This document shows positions 10,101-18,328 of a DNA stretch of 64,000 nt, one piece after another. The notes under the pieces were generated by a model that did no database searches, was not told the DNA's origin, and worked only from the letters and a program-made list of their open reading frames with translations. Source of the DNA: Actimicrobium sp047621345 (lineage in GTDB: Bacteria; Pseudomonadota; Gammaproteobacteria; Burkholderiales; Burkholderiaceae_D); contig JBLHLW010000007.1 of NCBI GenBank assembly GCA_047621345.1, positions 20,683 to 84,682 on the forward strand. The letters run 5' to 3'. The position numbers were made by a program, and so were the translations under genes. Each line of letters starts with the position of its first letter. Within the stretch, counting starts at the first letter, position 1.

Positions 10101-13100
10101 CACTGGTCAATGCCTCCAGCCGCATCGAAGCCGGCGGTGCACTGTCGGTTGATGCTGCCAGCATCGTCAACCGTAATGACCAGCTGACCACCCGGATCGT
10201 CAGCGGGGCACCTGTGCCGCAGGATTTCGTACAACCGGTCGACAGCGCGACCCGCTATCCGGTGGCGCAATGCAGCGGCATTGGCGGTGCTCAGGACAAG
10301 AACACCTGCATCGTCCATCCGGACCTGTTCGGTTTGCGCAGCACGGTGACCACTGCGCGCACGGTGACACCGGCAGTCGTCAGCGGGGACTCGCCAACGC
10401 CCGAGACCGTACAAGTCAATTACAGCTGGGATGCGCCTGTCTTCGCGCGCTTCGCGGTCACGCCAGTCGGTGCGCCGCCGGCGGAACCGTCGGGTGGATG
10501 CAGCTTCATCAACTTTGATGGCGCGTCGATACCGCTCAATTCGTCGGGCTGCACCACCTGGCGTGCGCAATACGCCAGCTGGGATACCGGCTTTCAGGCG
10601 GCGCTCGATCAACTCGAGAGCGCCATCACCCCCTACAACGCCAGCGTCAATGAAGACAACCGCCAGGTCGAGTTCGAGGACTACACGCACTATCGGGTCA
10701 ACGCCACCACCAGCACCACCGAAGTGGTCACCAGCGTACCGGCGCAACTGCTCTCCGGCGCAGGGATGCGCCTGGCGGGTACCACCATCAATCACGACAG
10801 CCAGATCGTTGCCGGTGGGGCGCTCACCATTGTCGGCCCGGCGGTGCAGAACCCAACGACACAGGGCGAGACGCGCATCAGCTCTAGTGGCACGTCCGAA
10901 TTCAGTCGGGTGGATGCGTGCGGATTTCTGGGAGGTAGCCACTGCCGCAACACATCGGCACAAACGCCTTTCAATCCGGCGCCGAAAGTCGATCCCTTCT
11001 ATCTTCCCACCACGCAGCTGGTGCAATTCGCCGCGAACCCGACCACCGTACGAAATCTGACGACGAACACTACTGCGCCTGCCGGTACCACTGCCGTGAG
11101 CATCGGCAGCGTCGCTTCCACGCCGGCCAGCCTGAATGCCGGTGGTCCCATTAGCGCAGTGCTGCGGCCAGCACTTGGCGTGGTCAACGCCGGCGGTGGT
11201 GTGCCGGCGATCAGTGCGCCACCCGTTCAACGTGTGCTGGAGCTCAATCCGGTTGCCGCCAGTGGCCCGGCTATTACGGTGTCGCCGCAGCCGATCAGCG
11301 CACCACCCGTTCCAGGCACGCTGGTGCTGAAACCGGTCGCCATCGGCGGCGCGGCGTCGCCACGACAGGTGAGCGATAAACAGGGCAACGCCTTTATCAT
11401 CACGGCGCCACCGTCGCTACGCGCCCCGAGCGCCAGCCTGTTCACGATCCATGCCGCCCCCGAGAGCCGCACCCTGGTCGAAACCGATCCGCGCTTCACC
11501 AACCAGCGCACCTTCCTCGGCTCGGATTACTTCCTGCAAGCACTGCAGCGCGACCCCGAGCGCCAGCTCAAGCGCTACGGCGACGGTTTCGCCGAACAGC
11601 AACTGGTCAACGACCAGATCCTGACGCTGACCGGGCGCCGGTTCCTGAGTGGCTACAGCAGCACCGAAACCGAATACCAGGCGCTGATGGACAGCGGGGT
11701 TGCCTTCGCCCGCAAGTACCAGCTCACGCCGGGCGTGGCCCTGTCGGCCGAACAGATGGCATTGCTCACCACTGACATCGTCTGGCTCTCCACACAAAAC
11801 GTGACGCTGGCCGACGGCACGGTGCAGCAGGTATTGGCACCGCAGGTCTTCCTGCGCCGCCTGAAGGACGGTGACCTCACGCCCACCGGCGCGCTGATCG
11901 CCGGGTCCGACGTCACGATCCGCACCGACCGTGACCTGGTCAACAGCGGCACGATCGCCGCCAGCGGCAAGCTCACGCTCGTGGCCGGGGGCGACCTCGT
12001 CAATCAGGGCGGACGCCTCAGCGGGCAGGCCATCGTCGCAAGGTCGAGCAATGATCTGAAGAACCTCTCCGGCGTGATTCAGGGCAGCGGGGCCGACAGC
12101 CGCGTGACCCTGCTGGCCGGGCGCGACGTGGTCATCGAGACCCGCACCATCGACACCGCCAACGCTAGCGGCAACAGCACCCGCAGTGCGATTGATCGCG
12201 TCGCCACGGTGCAGGGCGGCACGGTGCGCATCGACGCCGCCCGCGACCTGCTGGTGGCCGGCGCCAATGTGAGTGCCAGCGGCGACCTGGTCGCCACCGC
12301 CGCACGCGACATCCGTATCAGCAGCGTCGACCAGCGCTACCAGATTGCCGTGGGAGACAGCGGCGGGCGCACGGTGCAGGGCCGCAGCGGTTACATCACC
12401 GACGACAAGCTCACGCAAGCCGCTGCAAACCTGGCAGCAGGCGGCAACCTGGCGCTGGTCGCCGGAGGTGATCTGGGACTACGCGGTGCGAGCGTTTCCG
12501 CCGGCGACAGTGCCCTGCTGCAAGGTGCGAATGTGACCATAGCCGCTGCCAAAGAGCGCACCACGACCGATATTCAGACCATCGGCAAGAACGCCTATAA
12601 CCGTGTTGCCCGCAGCGACGAAACGCTGGTCGGCGGCAGCATCAGCGCAACGAACGACATGAGCGTGATCGCGAACGGGCGTGATGGCGCCGGCAATATC
12701 GCCGTCAATGCGGGCTACCTGTCGAGCAAGGCCGGGCAGGTCGGACTGGTCGCCAGCAACGACATCACCATCGGCGCCATCACCACCGCGCAGAGCGCGA
12801 TTAACGAGCGCTACAGCAAGAGTGGCAACCTGGTGGCGTCAACCACGACCACGAGCAGCCAGCGCAGCAGCAGCGACCAGGTGCAAGGCAGCGTCCTGTC
12901 GGGCAACACGATCCTGGCGCAAGCGGGCAACCCGATCAGCCGGACTGGCGACATCACCATCGCCGGCTCCTCGCTGGTCGCCGACCGCGACCTGCGGCTG
13001 GACGCCGGACGCAATCTCACCATCACAACCGCGCAAGGCACGCAGCAAGACAGCAGCACGTTCCAGCAAACCACCTCCGGCCTCTTCACCAGCGGCGCGT

Positions 13101-15952
13101 CGCTCACGCTCGGCGAACGCCAGCAAAAGCAGACTGCTGCCGGCACCGCGACCACCAGCACAGGCAGTACCATCGCCAGCCTGAACGGCAACGCGGCCCT
13201 GGTCGCCGGCCAGCGCTATACCCAAACCGGCAGCGACCTGCTGGCCCCGAACGGCAACATCGACATTACCGCCCGCCAGATCGATATCACGGCCGCGACC
13301 GACACCGCAGAAGAGCGCCAGCAACAGCAATTCAAACAGGGCGGCCTGACGCTGGCGATCTCGAACCCGGTCATCGCGGCAGTGCAAACCAGTCAGCAAA
13401 TGACGGCCGCCGCCGGACAAACCAAGGATGCGCGGATGCAGGCCCTGGCAGCGGCGACCGCAGTGCTGGCAGCGAGCAAGGCGGCGGACGCGATGTCGGA
13501 TCCGGACAAGGCCAGCAGTATCGGCATCAGTCTTTCTGTGGGGAGTAGCAAGAGCCAGAGTGACAGCACTCAACGTAGCAGCACCGCGCGCGGCAGCACG
13601 ATCGCCGCTGGCGGAGATGTGACGTTGCGTGCCACAGCCGACAAGGGCAGCAACGCCGACAGTACCGACGGCAACATTACCGTCAACGGCAGCCGAATCA
13701 GTGCCGGACAGGACGTGCGCCTTCTCGCTGACGGCAAGATCGACCTGACTGCGGCCAGCAACACGGCCACTCAAACCAGCAACAACAACTCTAGCAGTGC
13801 CTCGGTCGGCATTGGCTTCTCGATGGGTGCCAATACCGGCCTGTCCGTCAGCGCGAATGCCGCCGCCGCACGCGGCAAGGCTGACGGCAGCGACGTCACT
13901 CAGGTCAACAGCCAGGTCGACGCCGGCAACCGGGTCACACTGAAGTCGGGCGGCGACACCACCCTCGACGGCGCGGTCGTGCGTAGCCGGCAAGTCACGG
14001 GCGACATCGGCGGCGACCTGGTGATTGCCAGCCAGCAGGACACCAGTGTCTTCACAGGCAAGCAGCAAAGTGCGAGTGCCGGGATCACGATTCCGATCGG
14101 GGTGGGGTCGGTCAGTGGCAATTTGAGTGCCAGCAAAAGCAATGTTGACAGCACCTTCGCCAGTGTGGCCGAGCAGTCCGGTATTCAAGCCGGCGATGGC
14201 GGATTTAACGTCAACGTTGCAGGCAATACGACGCTGTCGGGTGGTGCCATTACCAGCACGCAAAAGGCGATTGATGACGGTGTAAATCGCTTTGTCAGGG
14301 GCGGTACCCTCACCACGAGCGATATTCAAAATCAGGCCAGCTACAGCGCCACAAGCGTGGGCGTCGCTCTGGGTACGAGCGCAGATTCAAACGGCAAACT
14401 CGGCCTCGGCGGCTCCAGCGCCGGCATCGGCCGCGACAGCGGCAATGCCAGCAGCGTGACTGCGTCGGCCATCAGCGGCATCGCAGGCAACAAGGCAGCG
14501 CGCACCGGCGATGCAGGAACCGGCATCCGGAAAATCTTTGATGCCGACAAGGTGCAGAAAGACATCAACGCGCAGGTGCAGATCACGCAGGCCTTTGGCA
14601 GGGAGGCACCGAAAGCGATTGCCGATTTTGCTGCGGTCCAAGCTCAAGATTTGAGAAAACAAGGCAACGAAGAAGAAGCCAAAAAATGGGATGACGGCGG
14701 CATTTATCGCGTAGCGCTGCATACGGTAACGGGTGCACTTACAGGCGGAACCAGTGGTGCGCTGGGCGCCGCCGCTGTCGCCGGTGCAGCGCCACTGCTT
14801 AATGACTTGCAAGACAACATCGCAGTCAATCTAAAAAGCGCGGGTGCCAGTGATATGGTGGCCAAACTCGCTGGGCAGTTGATTGCTCAGAGCACGGCTG
14901 TTGGTCTTGGTGCGGTGGCAAGTGGAGGCGCTACTGCAGGTACGGCCATGGGCTTGAATGTTGATGCCAATAACCGGCAGTTGCACCCGGCAGAAACAAA
15001 GCGAATTCACGAGTTGGCGAATGGCGATCCGCAGAAGGAAGCAAGACTGATAGCCGCCGCGTGTTCACTGTTGCATTGCGCAGACGGTGTGCCGAAGGAT
15101 GCTCCGGAATACGCGTACCTCAAGGCCCTACAGGACGCCGGCCAAGGCATGACGGACGAGCGCAACTTGCTGGGTCGTCAAAGCGGGATGGATGGGCGCA
15201 TCGGTGGGCCGCTTTATACCTACACGACCGGTATGCGGTTTGGGGACGCGTTCGCGCAAAACCGGGTTGGCACCCGTCTGGAAGGCGCTGCGCAAACCGG
15301 ACTGTCTGTATTGGCGTTGGCAGGGGACGGGTTGGCATGCACGACCGGCATCGGATGCACAGCGGCACTCATTACGGGCACGGTTATCGCCGATAATTTG
15401 ATTGCCGGGAGCAAGAAATTGACCAGCGGCGAGTCTGTGGTCACCTACGGCGAGACTGTTCTCCAGTCGCTCGGGTTGTCTGCCCAAGCAGCTGCCGCGA
15501 CCTATGCCATAGTCGGTATTGCGCCGTCTGCCATTGAGCGATATTTGGCGTCAAGGGTGTTTGGTCCGACTTCACGCGTTGCGGTGACTGCGAATAATGC
15601 TGGAAAGGGTGATGGGGCAAAGGGAGTAGGAGCCTTCGCCGACGAAGCGAAGCTGATCAGTCACTTTGAGAAACATGGAGCAGAGTTCGGCACCAAGAGT
15701 GCGAGTGAGTATCTGCAAGTTGGTCAAGACATCATGCAGTACGGCCAAAAAGTCGAGTACTTGTACAAAGGTGAAACTCGTACTGGCTTTGTCCAGTTCA
15801 TGGGAAATAGAGCCAACGGTCAATCCAAGTTTGGATTCGTCGGAACGAACGCGGACGGTACATTAACGACCATCCATACCGAGAGTGGCAACAGCTTTTG
15901 GAAAATGCTCAACAACGGCAATATCGATAAGGTAATAAAGACCGTACCATGA
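4166..15952 (+). CDS. Giant FhaB/CdiA-type two-partner secretion exoprotein with C-terminal toxin candidate
   Basis: A 3928-aa filamentous-haemagglutinin-like protein, most likely a contact-dependent inhibition effector. Signal region residues 25-55 ends ALPAQAQ-like. The TPS secretion domain follows, with NQYDQFNV near residue 92 and NPNGI near 163. A very long array of about 20-residue beta-helix repeats (GxLDNxxGxI...SAGRD) runs to about residue 1980, including a tandem 376-residue duplication. Then come a non-repeat block, a second repeat area with haemagglutinin-type repeats (ERTTTDIQTIGKNAYNRVAR), a pretoxin region with VDANNRQLHP (about residue 3599), and a short variable C-terminus. 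The VDANN motif is in the place where the CdiA pretoxin boundary (VENN) is normally found. The last 100 residues are lower in GC and unrelated to the rest. Secreted by the preceding TpsB. Confidence 0.92.
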   Translation: MPPSTFRPLSPARSLSRTSVVTQPIRTWKRVVTHAVLMIHVAQAVLWTLPAQAQTVAARAAPSGQKAIMDAAANGTPIAHIAPPGAAGISRNQYDQFNVTGKGLILNNSSTNVQTVQGGWITGNLQLGPTPARIILNEVVSTNPSTLRGTIEVAGRRADIVVANPNGIACNGCGFLNANRATLTTGQVQFGSGGAINGFDVRQGALGIGAVGLNASNLEQLDLIARGLVIEGEVWAKNLNVIAGANQVLYGTLSAAAQSGNGAAPRFAIDIKDLGGMYANQIVLVASDKGLGVNSTGRLAALQGNLTLSANGDLTLKDSYAAQAIRIDGQANTTLTGTTQSGAAITIGSAGAIAQQGMLDAQGALVLSATDIRNTGTLIQRDGAGATLTASGTLDNSGTVYSGAGLAMQAITLTDTNGTLQAVGDITVTARSATLSGTQLSGQGAINLAAGTLNTSSTRIQSASSLSIQGDTVTNNGGLWQAGQSLALQTGAFDNSRGVLSSNGSVQINAGTFGNNNGLVLAQGRDAAIALQTGAMTNRSGIIESSAGTTIAAALLDNTEGSIRSGLDSLSGAGMLNITSAALNNERGQLVGRDTLQVTTGTLNNAAGIIASRSAGAVITAGTLDNQRGLVTGLSTVLSAQAIDNTGGELSGGDLDLRTGMVSGKGTIAATRDIAITASTLNNDSALISAGRDAAMTTGSLSNHNGAILTGGNLAITARGIDNRDGTLRAQQTARIGLGAGTLDNSAGAIITTDGLHIVAGALTSNGGQLVAQGRDSTVTLQADSLANRSGVIDAAGSATITAAGVIDNTLGTIRTGTQAASTDGRLTVTSASLTNAGALTLARDALQITTGALDNTTGVIASRTAGVGISAAALTNAGGLITGNAASLSTQTISNAGGEISSSGTLSINASAQVINNGKLLAGGDLGMSAGSLSNTGSIAAGRDVGITASALVNDGANISAGRDVVLVSSGGLRNRAGSIVAANALTLSAGTLDTSAGALLAGRNVNAHADRIEATGATISAADTITLSATGALVSQRGTIITDGSLAIAAATLDNRDGVVSAKQTARIALGSGQLDNRAGQLIGAGALMLESGTIDNARGVLASGAGLTLDTRGQPLDNTNGTVIATGGLHIAAGTLTSNGGQLVAQGRDSSLTLQADSLTNRSGVIDAAGSATITVTGAIDNTLGTIRSGTQAASTDGRLTVTSASLTNAGALTLARDALQIGTGALDNATGIIASRTAGVGISSAALTNTAGLITSNATSLSTQTINNAGGEVSSSGTLSINANGQVINNGSGKLLAGGDLGLSSGGLSSSGSIAAGRDVAITATSLDNDGARISAGRDMVLASSGGLSNRAGTIMAANALTLSAGALDTSAGALLAGRSVTAQAGSIDATDATISAADTVTLSATGAVVNQRGMISTDGSLAIAAASLDNRSGIVSARQNTGINLGTGLLDNAAGQLIGSAALTLRSGAIRNAGGTLASGASLVVNTQGQQLDNSANGQIIAQRDITLTSAGLGNAGGTIAALQGALTVNTGAFVFDNTGGKLQASGNIDLTGGALGNRAGLIAGHDITLAGTTLDNRAVGRIVAGHQLRVTTQAIRNDTGLLQSAGAVTLDTQGGLLTNTASGIGGGILAGTALAITSGDLDNQSGFIASNGAQTISVVRDLDNRGGQLVSGADSTITLRNLDNGTGRVSAAGNLTLAGSGDIDNRAGQIAANGVATITAASLNNTASGAIEANDIHLSATTVDNAGGTIRAQRNLSLASTALDNTSATISARNDLSISANSVVNSGGHIVSNGTAALITDSQGIDGTLSAQDLTLTRQNGEDFTNSAVLSAQRNLTINAGNVTNSGTLTAGATLTANASGNLLNSGEISASTTRLNVAGTLSNTASGLIDGVTTTIDAGTTDNSGRIYGDVLGINGSTINNRDTGTIAARQTLLLGAQAISNTDGGLLYSLGDLAIGGQINSAGQLQAAASTLVNASSRIEAGGALSVDAASIVNRNDQLTTRIVSGAPVPQDFVQPVDSATRYPVAQCSGIGGAQDKNTCIVHPDLFGLRSTVTTARTVTPAVVSGDSPTPETVQVNYSWDAPVFARFAVTPVGAPPAEPSGGCSFINFDGASIPLNSSGCTTWRAQYASWDTGFQAALDQLESAITPYNASVNEDNRQVEFEDYTHYRVNATTSTTEVVTSVPAQLLSGAGMRLAGTTINHDSQIVAGGALTIVGPAVQNPTTQGETRISSSGTSEFSRVDACGFLGGSHCRNTSAQTPFNPAPKVDPFYLPTTQLVQFAANPTTVRNLTTNTTAPAGTTAVSIGSVASTPASLNAGGPISAVLRPALGVVNAGGGVPAISAPPVQRVLELNPVAASGPAITVSPQPISAPPVPGTLVLKPVAIGGAASPRQVSDKQGNAFIITAPPSLRAPSASLFTIHAAPESRTLVETDPRFTNQRTFLGSDYFLQALQRDPERQLKRYGDGFAEQQLVNDQILTLTGRRFLSGYSSTETEYQALMDSGVAFARKYQLTPGVALSAEQMALLTTDIVWLSTQNVTLADGTVQQVLAPQVFLRRLKDGDLTPTGALIAGSDVTIRTDRDLVNSGTIAASGKLTLVAGGDLVNQGGRLSGQAIVARSSNDLKNLSGVIQGSGADSRVTLLAGRDVVIETRTIDTANASGNSTRSAIDRVATVQGGTVRIDAARDLLVAGANVSASGDLVATAARDIRISSVDQRYQIAVGDSGGRTVQGRSGYITDDKLTQAAANLAAGGNLALVAGGDLGLRGASVSAGDSALLQGANVTIAAAKERTTTDIQTIGKNAYNRVARSDETLVGGSISATNDMSVIANGRDGAGNIAVNAGYLSSKAGQVGLVASNDITIGAITTAQSAINERYSKSGNLVASTTTTSSQRSSSDQVQGSVLSGNTILAQAGNPISRTGDITIAGSSLVADRDLRLDAGRNLTITTAQGTQQDSSTFQQTTSGLFTSGASLTLGERQQKQTAAGTATTSTGSTIASLNGNAALVAGQRYTQTGSDLLAPNGNIDITARQIDITAATDTAEERQQQQFKQGGLTLAISNPVIAAVQTSQQMTAAAGQTKDARMQALAAATAVLAASKAADAMSDPDKASSIGISLSVGSSKSQSDSTQRSSTARGSTIAAGGDVTLRATADKGSNADSTDGNITVNGSRISAGQDVRLLADGKIDLTAASNTATQTSNNNSSSASVGIGFSMGANTGLSVSANAAAARGKADGSDVTQVNSQVDAGNRVTLKSGGDTTLDGAVVRSRQVTGDIGGDLVIASQQDTSVFTGKQQSASAGITIPIGVGSVSGNLSASKSNVDSTFASVAEQSGIQAGDGGFNVNVAGNTTLSGGAITSTQKAIDDGVNRFVRGGTLTTSDIQNQASYSATSVGVALGTSADSNGKLGLGGSSAGIGRDSGNASSVTASAISGIAGNKAARTGDAGTGIRKIFDADKVQKDINAQVQITQAFGREAPKAIADFAAVQAQDLRKQGNEEEAKKWDDGGIYRVALHTVTGALTGGTSGALGAAAVAGAAPLLNDLQDNIAVNLKSAGASDMVAKLAGQLIAQSTAVGLGAVASGGATAGTAMGLNVDANNRQLHPAETKRIHELANGDPQKEARLIAAACSLLHCADGVPKDAPEYAYLKALQDAGQGMTDERNLLGRQSGMDGRIGGPLYTYTTGMRFGDAFAQNRVGTRLEGAAQTGLSVLALAGDGLACTTGIGCTAALITGTVIADNLIAGSKKLTSGESVVTYGETVLQSLGLSAQAAAATYAIVGIAPSAIERYLASRVFGPTSRVAVTANNAGKGDGAKGVGAFADEAKLISHFEKHGAEFGTKSASEYLQVGQDIMQYGQKVEYLYKGETRTGFVQFMGNRANGQSKFGFVGTNADGTLTTIHTESGNSFWKMLNNGNIDKVIKTVP
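6418..8673 (+). repeat. Tandem duplication of about 1.13 kb inside the exoprotein gene
   Basis: Two consecutive copies of a roughly 376-codon segment. Copy 1 starts near 6418 and copy 2 near 7546; for example the DNA for LHI(V/A)AG(A/T)LTSNGGQL occurs at 6430 and 7558, an offset of 1128 bases. Protein identity stays high through SATITxxGxIDNTLGTIR, GRLTVTSASLTNAGALTLAR and SAADTxTLSATGA to QxLDN. Copy 2 has two extra codons (GS) before KLLAGGDLG. Such duplications lengthen the beta-helix stalk. Confidence 0.88.
15662..15952 (+). other. C-terminal toxin-domain candidate of the CdiA-like protein
   Basis: The last 96 residues begin HFEKHGAEFGTKSASEYL and end IDKVIKTVP. The order is an N-terminal helix with H-F-x-K-H-G-x-E-F, then beta strands with YLYKGETRTGFVQF, FGFVGTNADGTLTTIHT and a final SFWKML helix. 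The HFxKHGxEF start and Thr/His-rich strands resemble the BECR (Barnase-EndoU-colicin E5/D-RelE) RNase fold of polymorphic toxins. That assignment is inference from pattern, not from a search. Likely catalytic candidates are the N-terminal His pair and the late H-T-E-S-G. Confidence 0.55.
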
Positions 15953-16335
15953 ACTACTTAGCCCAAATAAAACGTTTAAGCGATGAGGTGGAAGAAGAAG
16001 TGGTTCTGCGTATTAATGGCGTTGAACTCACATGCTTTGCAACCGTATGCCCTTACAAAATCGAGGAAGGGGCGTCTTACCAAGTTGAATTGACTGCGCA
16101 GGTGTTTAATGGTTACTTGGTTAATGAGCTTGGCGAAGATGCGTCACCCTCGATTGTTCAGGTCGGTAATAGCTTCTCTCATATCATTACGGGAAGGTTA
16201 AAGGGCAATCGTTTGGATGCAGGCGGCATAGTGTTTGAAGACGATATGCTGCTAAATGATTTCGGTTATTTTGAAGGGAAAATAATTTCGTGGAAGGTTG
16301 ACCGTATAGATGCCGAGTTTCTCTCTGCTGATTAG
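15949..16335 (+). CDS. Candidate CDI immunity protein (no recognised family)
   Basis: A 128-aa acidic protein whose ATG shares the ATGA with the exoprotein stop codon, so translation is coupled. I do not recognise its family. It is rich in beta-strand-like segments (VVLRINGVELTCF, YQVELTAQVFNGYL, SFSHIITGRLKGN) and has no signal peptide or membrane span, so it should act in the cytoplasm. Position directly behind a CdiA-type toxin gene, size, acidity and low GC are what is expected of a CdiI protein that binds and blocks the cognate toxin C-terminus. An IS3-family element begins 22 bases after the stop, so any further immunity or orphan toxin modules have been lost or displaced. Confidence 0.7.
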   Translation: MNYLAQIKRLSDEVEEEVVLRINGVELTCFATVCPYKIEEGASYQVELTAQVFNGYLVNELGEDASPSIVQVGNSFSHIITGRLKGNRLDAGGIVFEDDMLLNDFGYFEGKIISWKVDRIDAEFLSAD

Positions 16336-16422
16336 CTTATTGAGAAAGTAAAAAAACTGTAGTGGTCTAATTTGTGCAGACACCTCGATAGGTGGGAAAC
16401 TCCACCACCAGAGGAAAAATCA

Positions 16423-16719
16423 ATGACAAAGCAACGCCGGCAATTCGACATCAGCCTGAAGCTGGAAGTCGTTCGTATGATCAAGGAACAAGGACTGACG
16501 ATTACACAGGTCAGTCAGAGCATGGATATCGGCGAGACCGCGATTCGTCGCTGGATCAAACAATATGAAGCCGAGCAAAGCGGCCAGCGCGGCATCGGGA
16601 ATCCGTTGACGGCAGACCAGCAGCGCATCCGCCAGTTGGAACATGAAAACCGTCAATTGCGAGGCGATGTCGATATTTTAAAAAAGGCCTCGGCCTTCTT
16701 TGCCCGGGAACTGAAGTGA
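16423..16719 (+). CDS. IS3-family transposase OrfA (helix-turn-helix)
   Basis: A 98-aa DNA-binding subunit. It has an N-terminal helix-turn-helix (LEVVRMIKEQGLTITQVSQ, IGETAIRRWI) followed by a leucine-zipper-like coiled coil (QQRIRQLEHENRQLRGDV). ATG at 16423 has AGAGGA upstream; an earlier in-frame start would lie too near the terminal repeat. An A6G heptamer (16680-16686) sits in the overlap zone, and a -1 shift there enters the orfB frame, as is usual for making the OrfAB fusion transposase in this family. Confidence 0.93.
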   Translation: MTKQRRQFDISLKLEVVRMIKEQGLTITQVSQSMDIGETAIRRWIKQYEAEQSGQRGIGNPLTADQQRIRQLEHENRQLRGDVDILKKASAFFARELK

Positions 16720-17600
16720 GCTACGCGCTGATTTCACAACTGCAAAAGAAGGCCGTCTCCGTTGAGCAAAGTTGCCGGGTGTTGTCGGTCAGCCGCGCCG
16801 GCTATTACAGCGCCCAGTCCCGTCCTGCCAAACCGCTTTTATGCAAGGTTGGCGTGCACCTGAAGGCCGCTTTCACCGCAAGCCAGCACAGCTACGGCAG
16901 CAGGCGTCTGGTCAGCGCCCTGGCGGCACAAGGCATTGAAATTGGCCGCTACAAGGCACGCAGTCTGATGCGCCGGGCTGGCCTCAAGCCGGTCTGGAAG
17001 CGCAAGTTCATTCACACCACCGACAGCAATCACAACCTGCCGATTGCCGAAAATATCTTGGCGCGGCAGTTCAATCCGGACGCGCCCAATATTGCCTTCG
17101 TGACCGACATTACCTATATTCGAACAGGTACTGGTTGGCTGTATCTGGCGATGGTACTTGACCTGTTCTCGCGCAAAATAGTGGGCTGGGCGATGGCACC
17201 GAGCATGCCTGCCGAACTGGTCTGCGAGGCGCTCCAGATGGCCATTGCCCAGCGCCGTCCGGCACCAGGATTAATCGTCCATAGCGACCGTGGCAGCCAA
17301 TACGCCAGCAAGCAATATCAGGCACTTCTGACCGAGCAAGGCTTCGTCTGCAGCATGAGCCGTCGCGCAAATTGCTGGGACAACGCAGTGGCAGAACGCT
17401 TCTTCCTGAACCTCAAAATGGAGCGGGTCTGGCAACGTACTTATGCCAATCAGGCAGAAGCAAAAAATGACGTCACCGACTACATCGTCGGTTTCTACAA
17501 CTGCACCAGATTGCATTCCGTATTGGGCAATCTGTCGCCCTCCGCCTTCGAGCGGAAAATGGCGGTAAAAAAACCTATCGCTGTGTCTGAATTTACTTGA
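16716..17600 (+). CDS. IS3-family transposase OrfB (DDE integrase domain)
   Basis: A 294-aa catalytic subunit. An HTH_21-type region (SYGSRRLVSAL) is followed by the rve integrase core with the three acidic residues: first D in FVTDITYI, second D in HSDRGSQY, and E in CWDNAVAERFF. It begins at GTG 16716, overlapping the orfA stop (GTGA), and is probably made mostly as a -1 frameshift fusion with OrfA. The frame is uninterrupted to within 8 bases of the right terminal repeat end, so the element may still be active. Confidence 0.93.
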   Translation: MSYALISQLQKKAVSVEQSCRVLSVSRAGYYSAQSRPAKPLLCKVGVHLKAAFTASQHSYGSRRLVSALAAQGIEIGRYKARSLMRRAGLKPVWKRKFIHTTDSNHNLPIAENILARQFNPDAPNIAFVTDITYIRTGTGWLYLAMVLDLFSRKIVGWAMAPSMPAELVCEALQMAIAQRRPAPGLIVHSDRGSQYASKQYQALLTEQGFVCSMSRRANCWDNAVAERFFLNLKMERVWQRTYANQAEAKNDVTDYIVGFYNCTRLHSVLGNLSPSAFERKMAVKKPIAVSEFT

Positions 17601-17608
17601 CCACTACA

Positions 17609-18328
17609 GTTCTTGATGGCGCGGAAAAGGGCACCGGCCTTGTCGGTGTCGTGGCCCGCTGCTAATAAATACAACTCAATCTGTTCGGCAGTGCCGGGGT
17701 GTAGTGGGATGTACCGGATTTTCGCGCCCTTGCCATGGACTTGCAGGTGCATCACGCCACGCCGTTGTTGCAGATCGCCGGTTGTCAACCGGCACAATTC
17801 GGCCCGGCGCAAGCCGTGATAGAGCAGGGTGGACAGAATGGCGCGGTCGCGCATTCCACGCAGGGTGGTCATGTCGGGGATCGCCAGCAGTGCTCTTGCC
17901 TGGTGATCGCCGATGGCCGGTGTCTTACCTTCGGTGCTGTCAACCTTCGGGCGCTTGACGCCCTTGACCGGATTGCTGTCGACCGCATTGGTTTCGCACA
18001 GATATTCAAACAGAGAGGAGAGGGCGGCGAGTTTGCGGCGGATCGTCGCGCTGCTCAATGCGCGCTGTTCCAGGTCTTTACGCCAAGCCAGTAAATGTGC
18101 GCGCTTGACGTTACGGAACTGGTCGGGATCGGCGATCCCGGTAAAGGTCATGAATTCGGTCAAATCGCTCTGGTAGGCGCGCCGGGTTTGCGGGTTGGCG
18201 ATGTTGGCAAACCATGTTGCCGCGCACGGCACGTCTGCCAATTGCTGGAACTGTTCCGCCGTGAGTACGACATGAGCTGATGCCGCTGCACCTGTTGCCA
18301 ACGTGGATGGAGGCAGCGTGTCCTCCAT
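17609..18328 (-). pseudogene. Tyrosine recombinase (XerC/D-like), 3' end removed at the IS3 element
   Basis: About 240 codons remain: a SAM-like core-binding domain (RRAYQSDLTEFMTF, RRKLAALSSLFEYLCE), then the catalytic domain up to the first catalytic Arg region (LYHGLRRAELCRL) and the GKGAKIRYIPLHP strand with its Lys. The H-x-x-R box and nucleophilic Tyr are gone because the IS terminal repeat starts at 17608. The ATG at 18328 shares one base with the HEPN stop (TGATG), so this was the third gene of the MNT-HEPN operon. The reading frame now runs on into the IS and yields a chimeric tail. Inactive as a recombinase unless supplied elsewhere. Confidence 0.85.

Larger units (their letters stand above)
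16358..17608 (+). mobile_element. Intact IS3-family insertion sequence (1251 bp)
   Basis: Bounded by imperfect 25-bp inverted repeats: left TGTAGTGGTC...CAGACA from 16358, right ending ...CCACTACA at 17608; the outer 10 and inner 6 bases match. It encodes overlapping orfA and orfB, both open. No 3-4 bp target duplication is visible: the left flank ends AAC and the right flank starts GTT. Left of it is the immunity gene and right of it a recombinase gene cut in its 3' part, so the element probably mediated a deletion or rearrangement. A decayed second copy lies at 38714-39185. Confidence 0.93.

Noticed and set aside
5000..10200. Repeated 60-base periodicity in the exoprotein, first considered as a CRISPR-like array
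   Set aside because: The periodicity is of codons for beta-helix repeats (LDNxxG), with diverged DNA and no constant repeat/spacer pattern.
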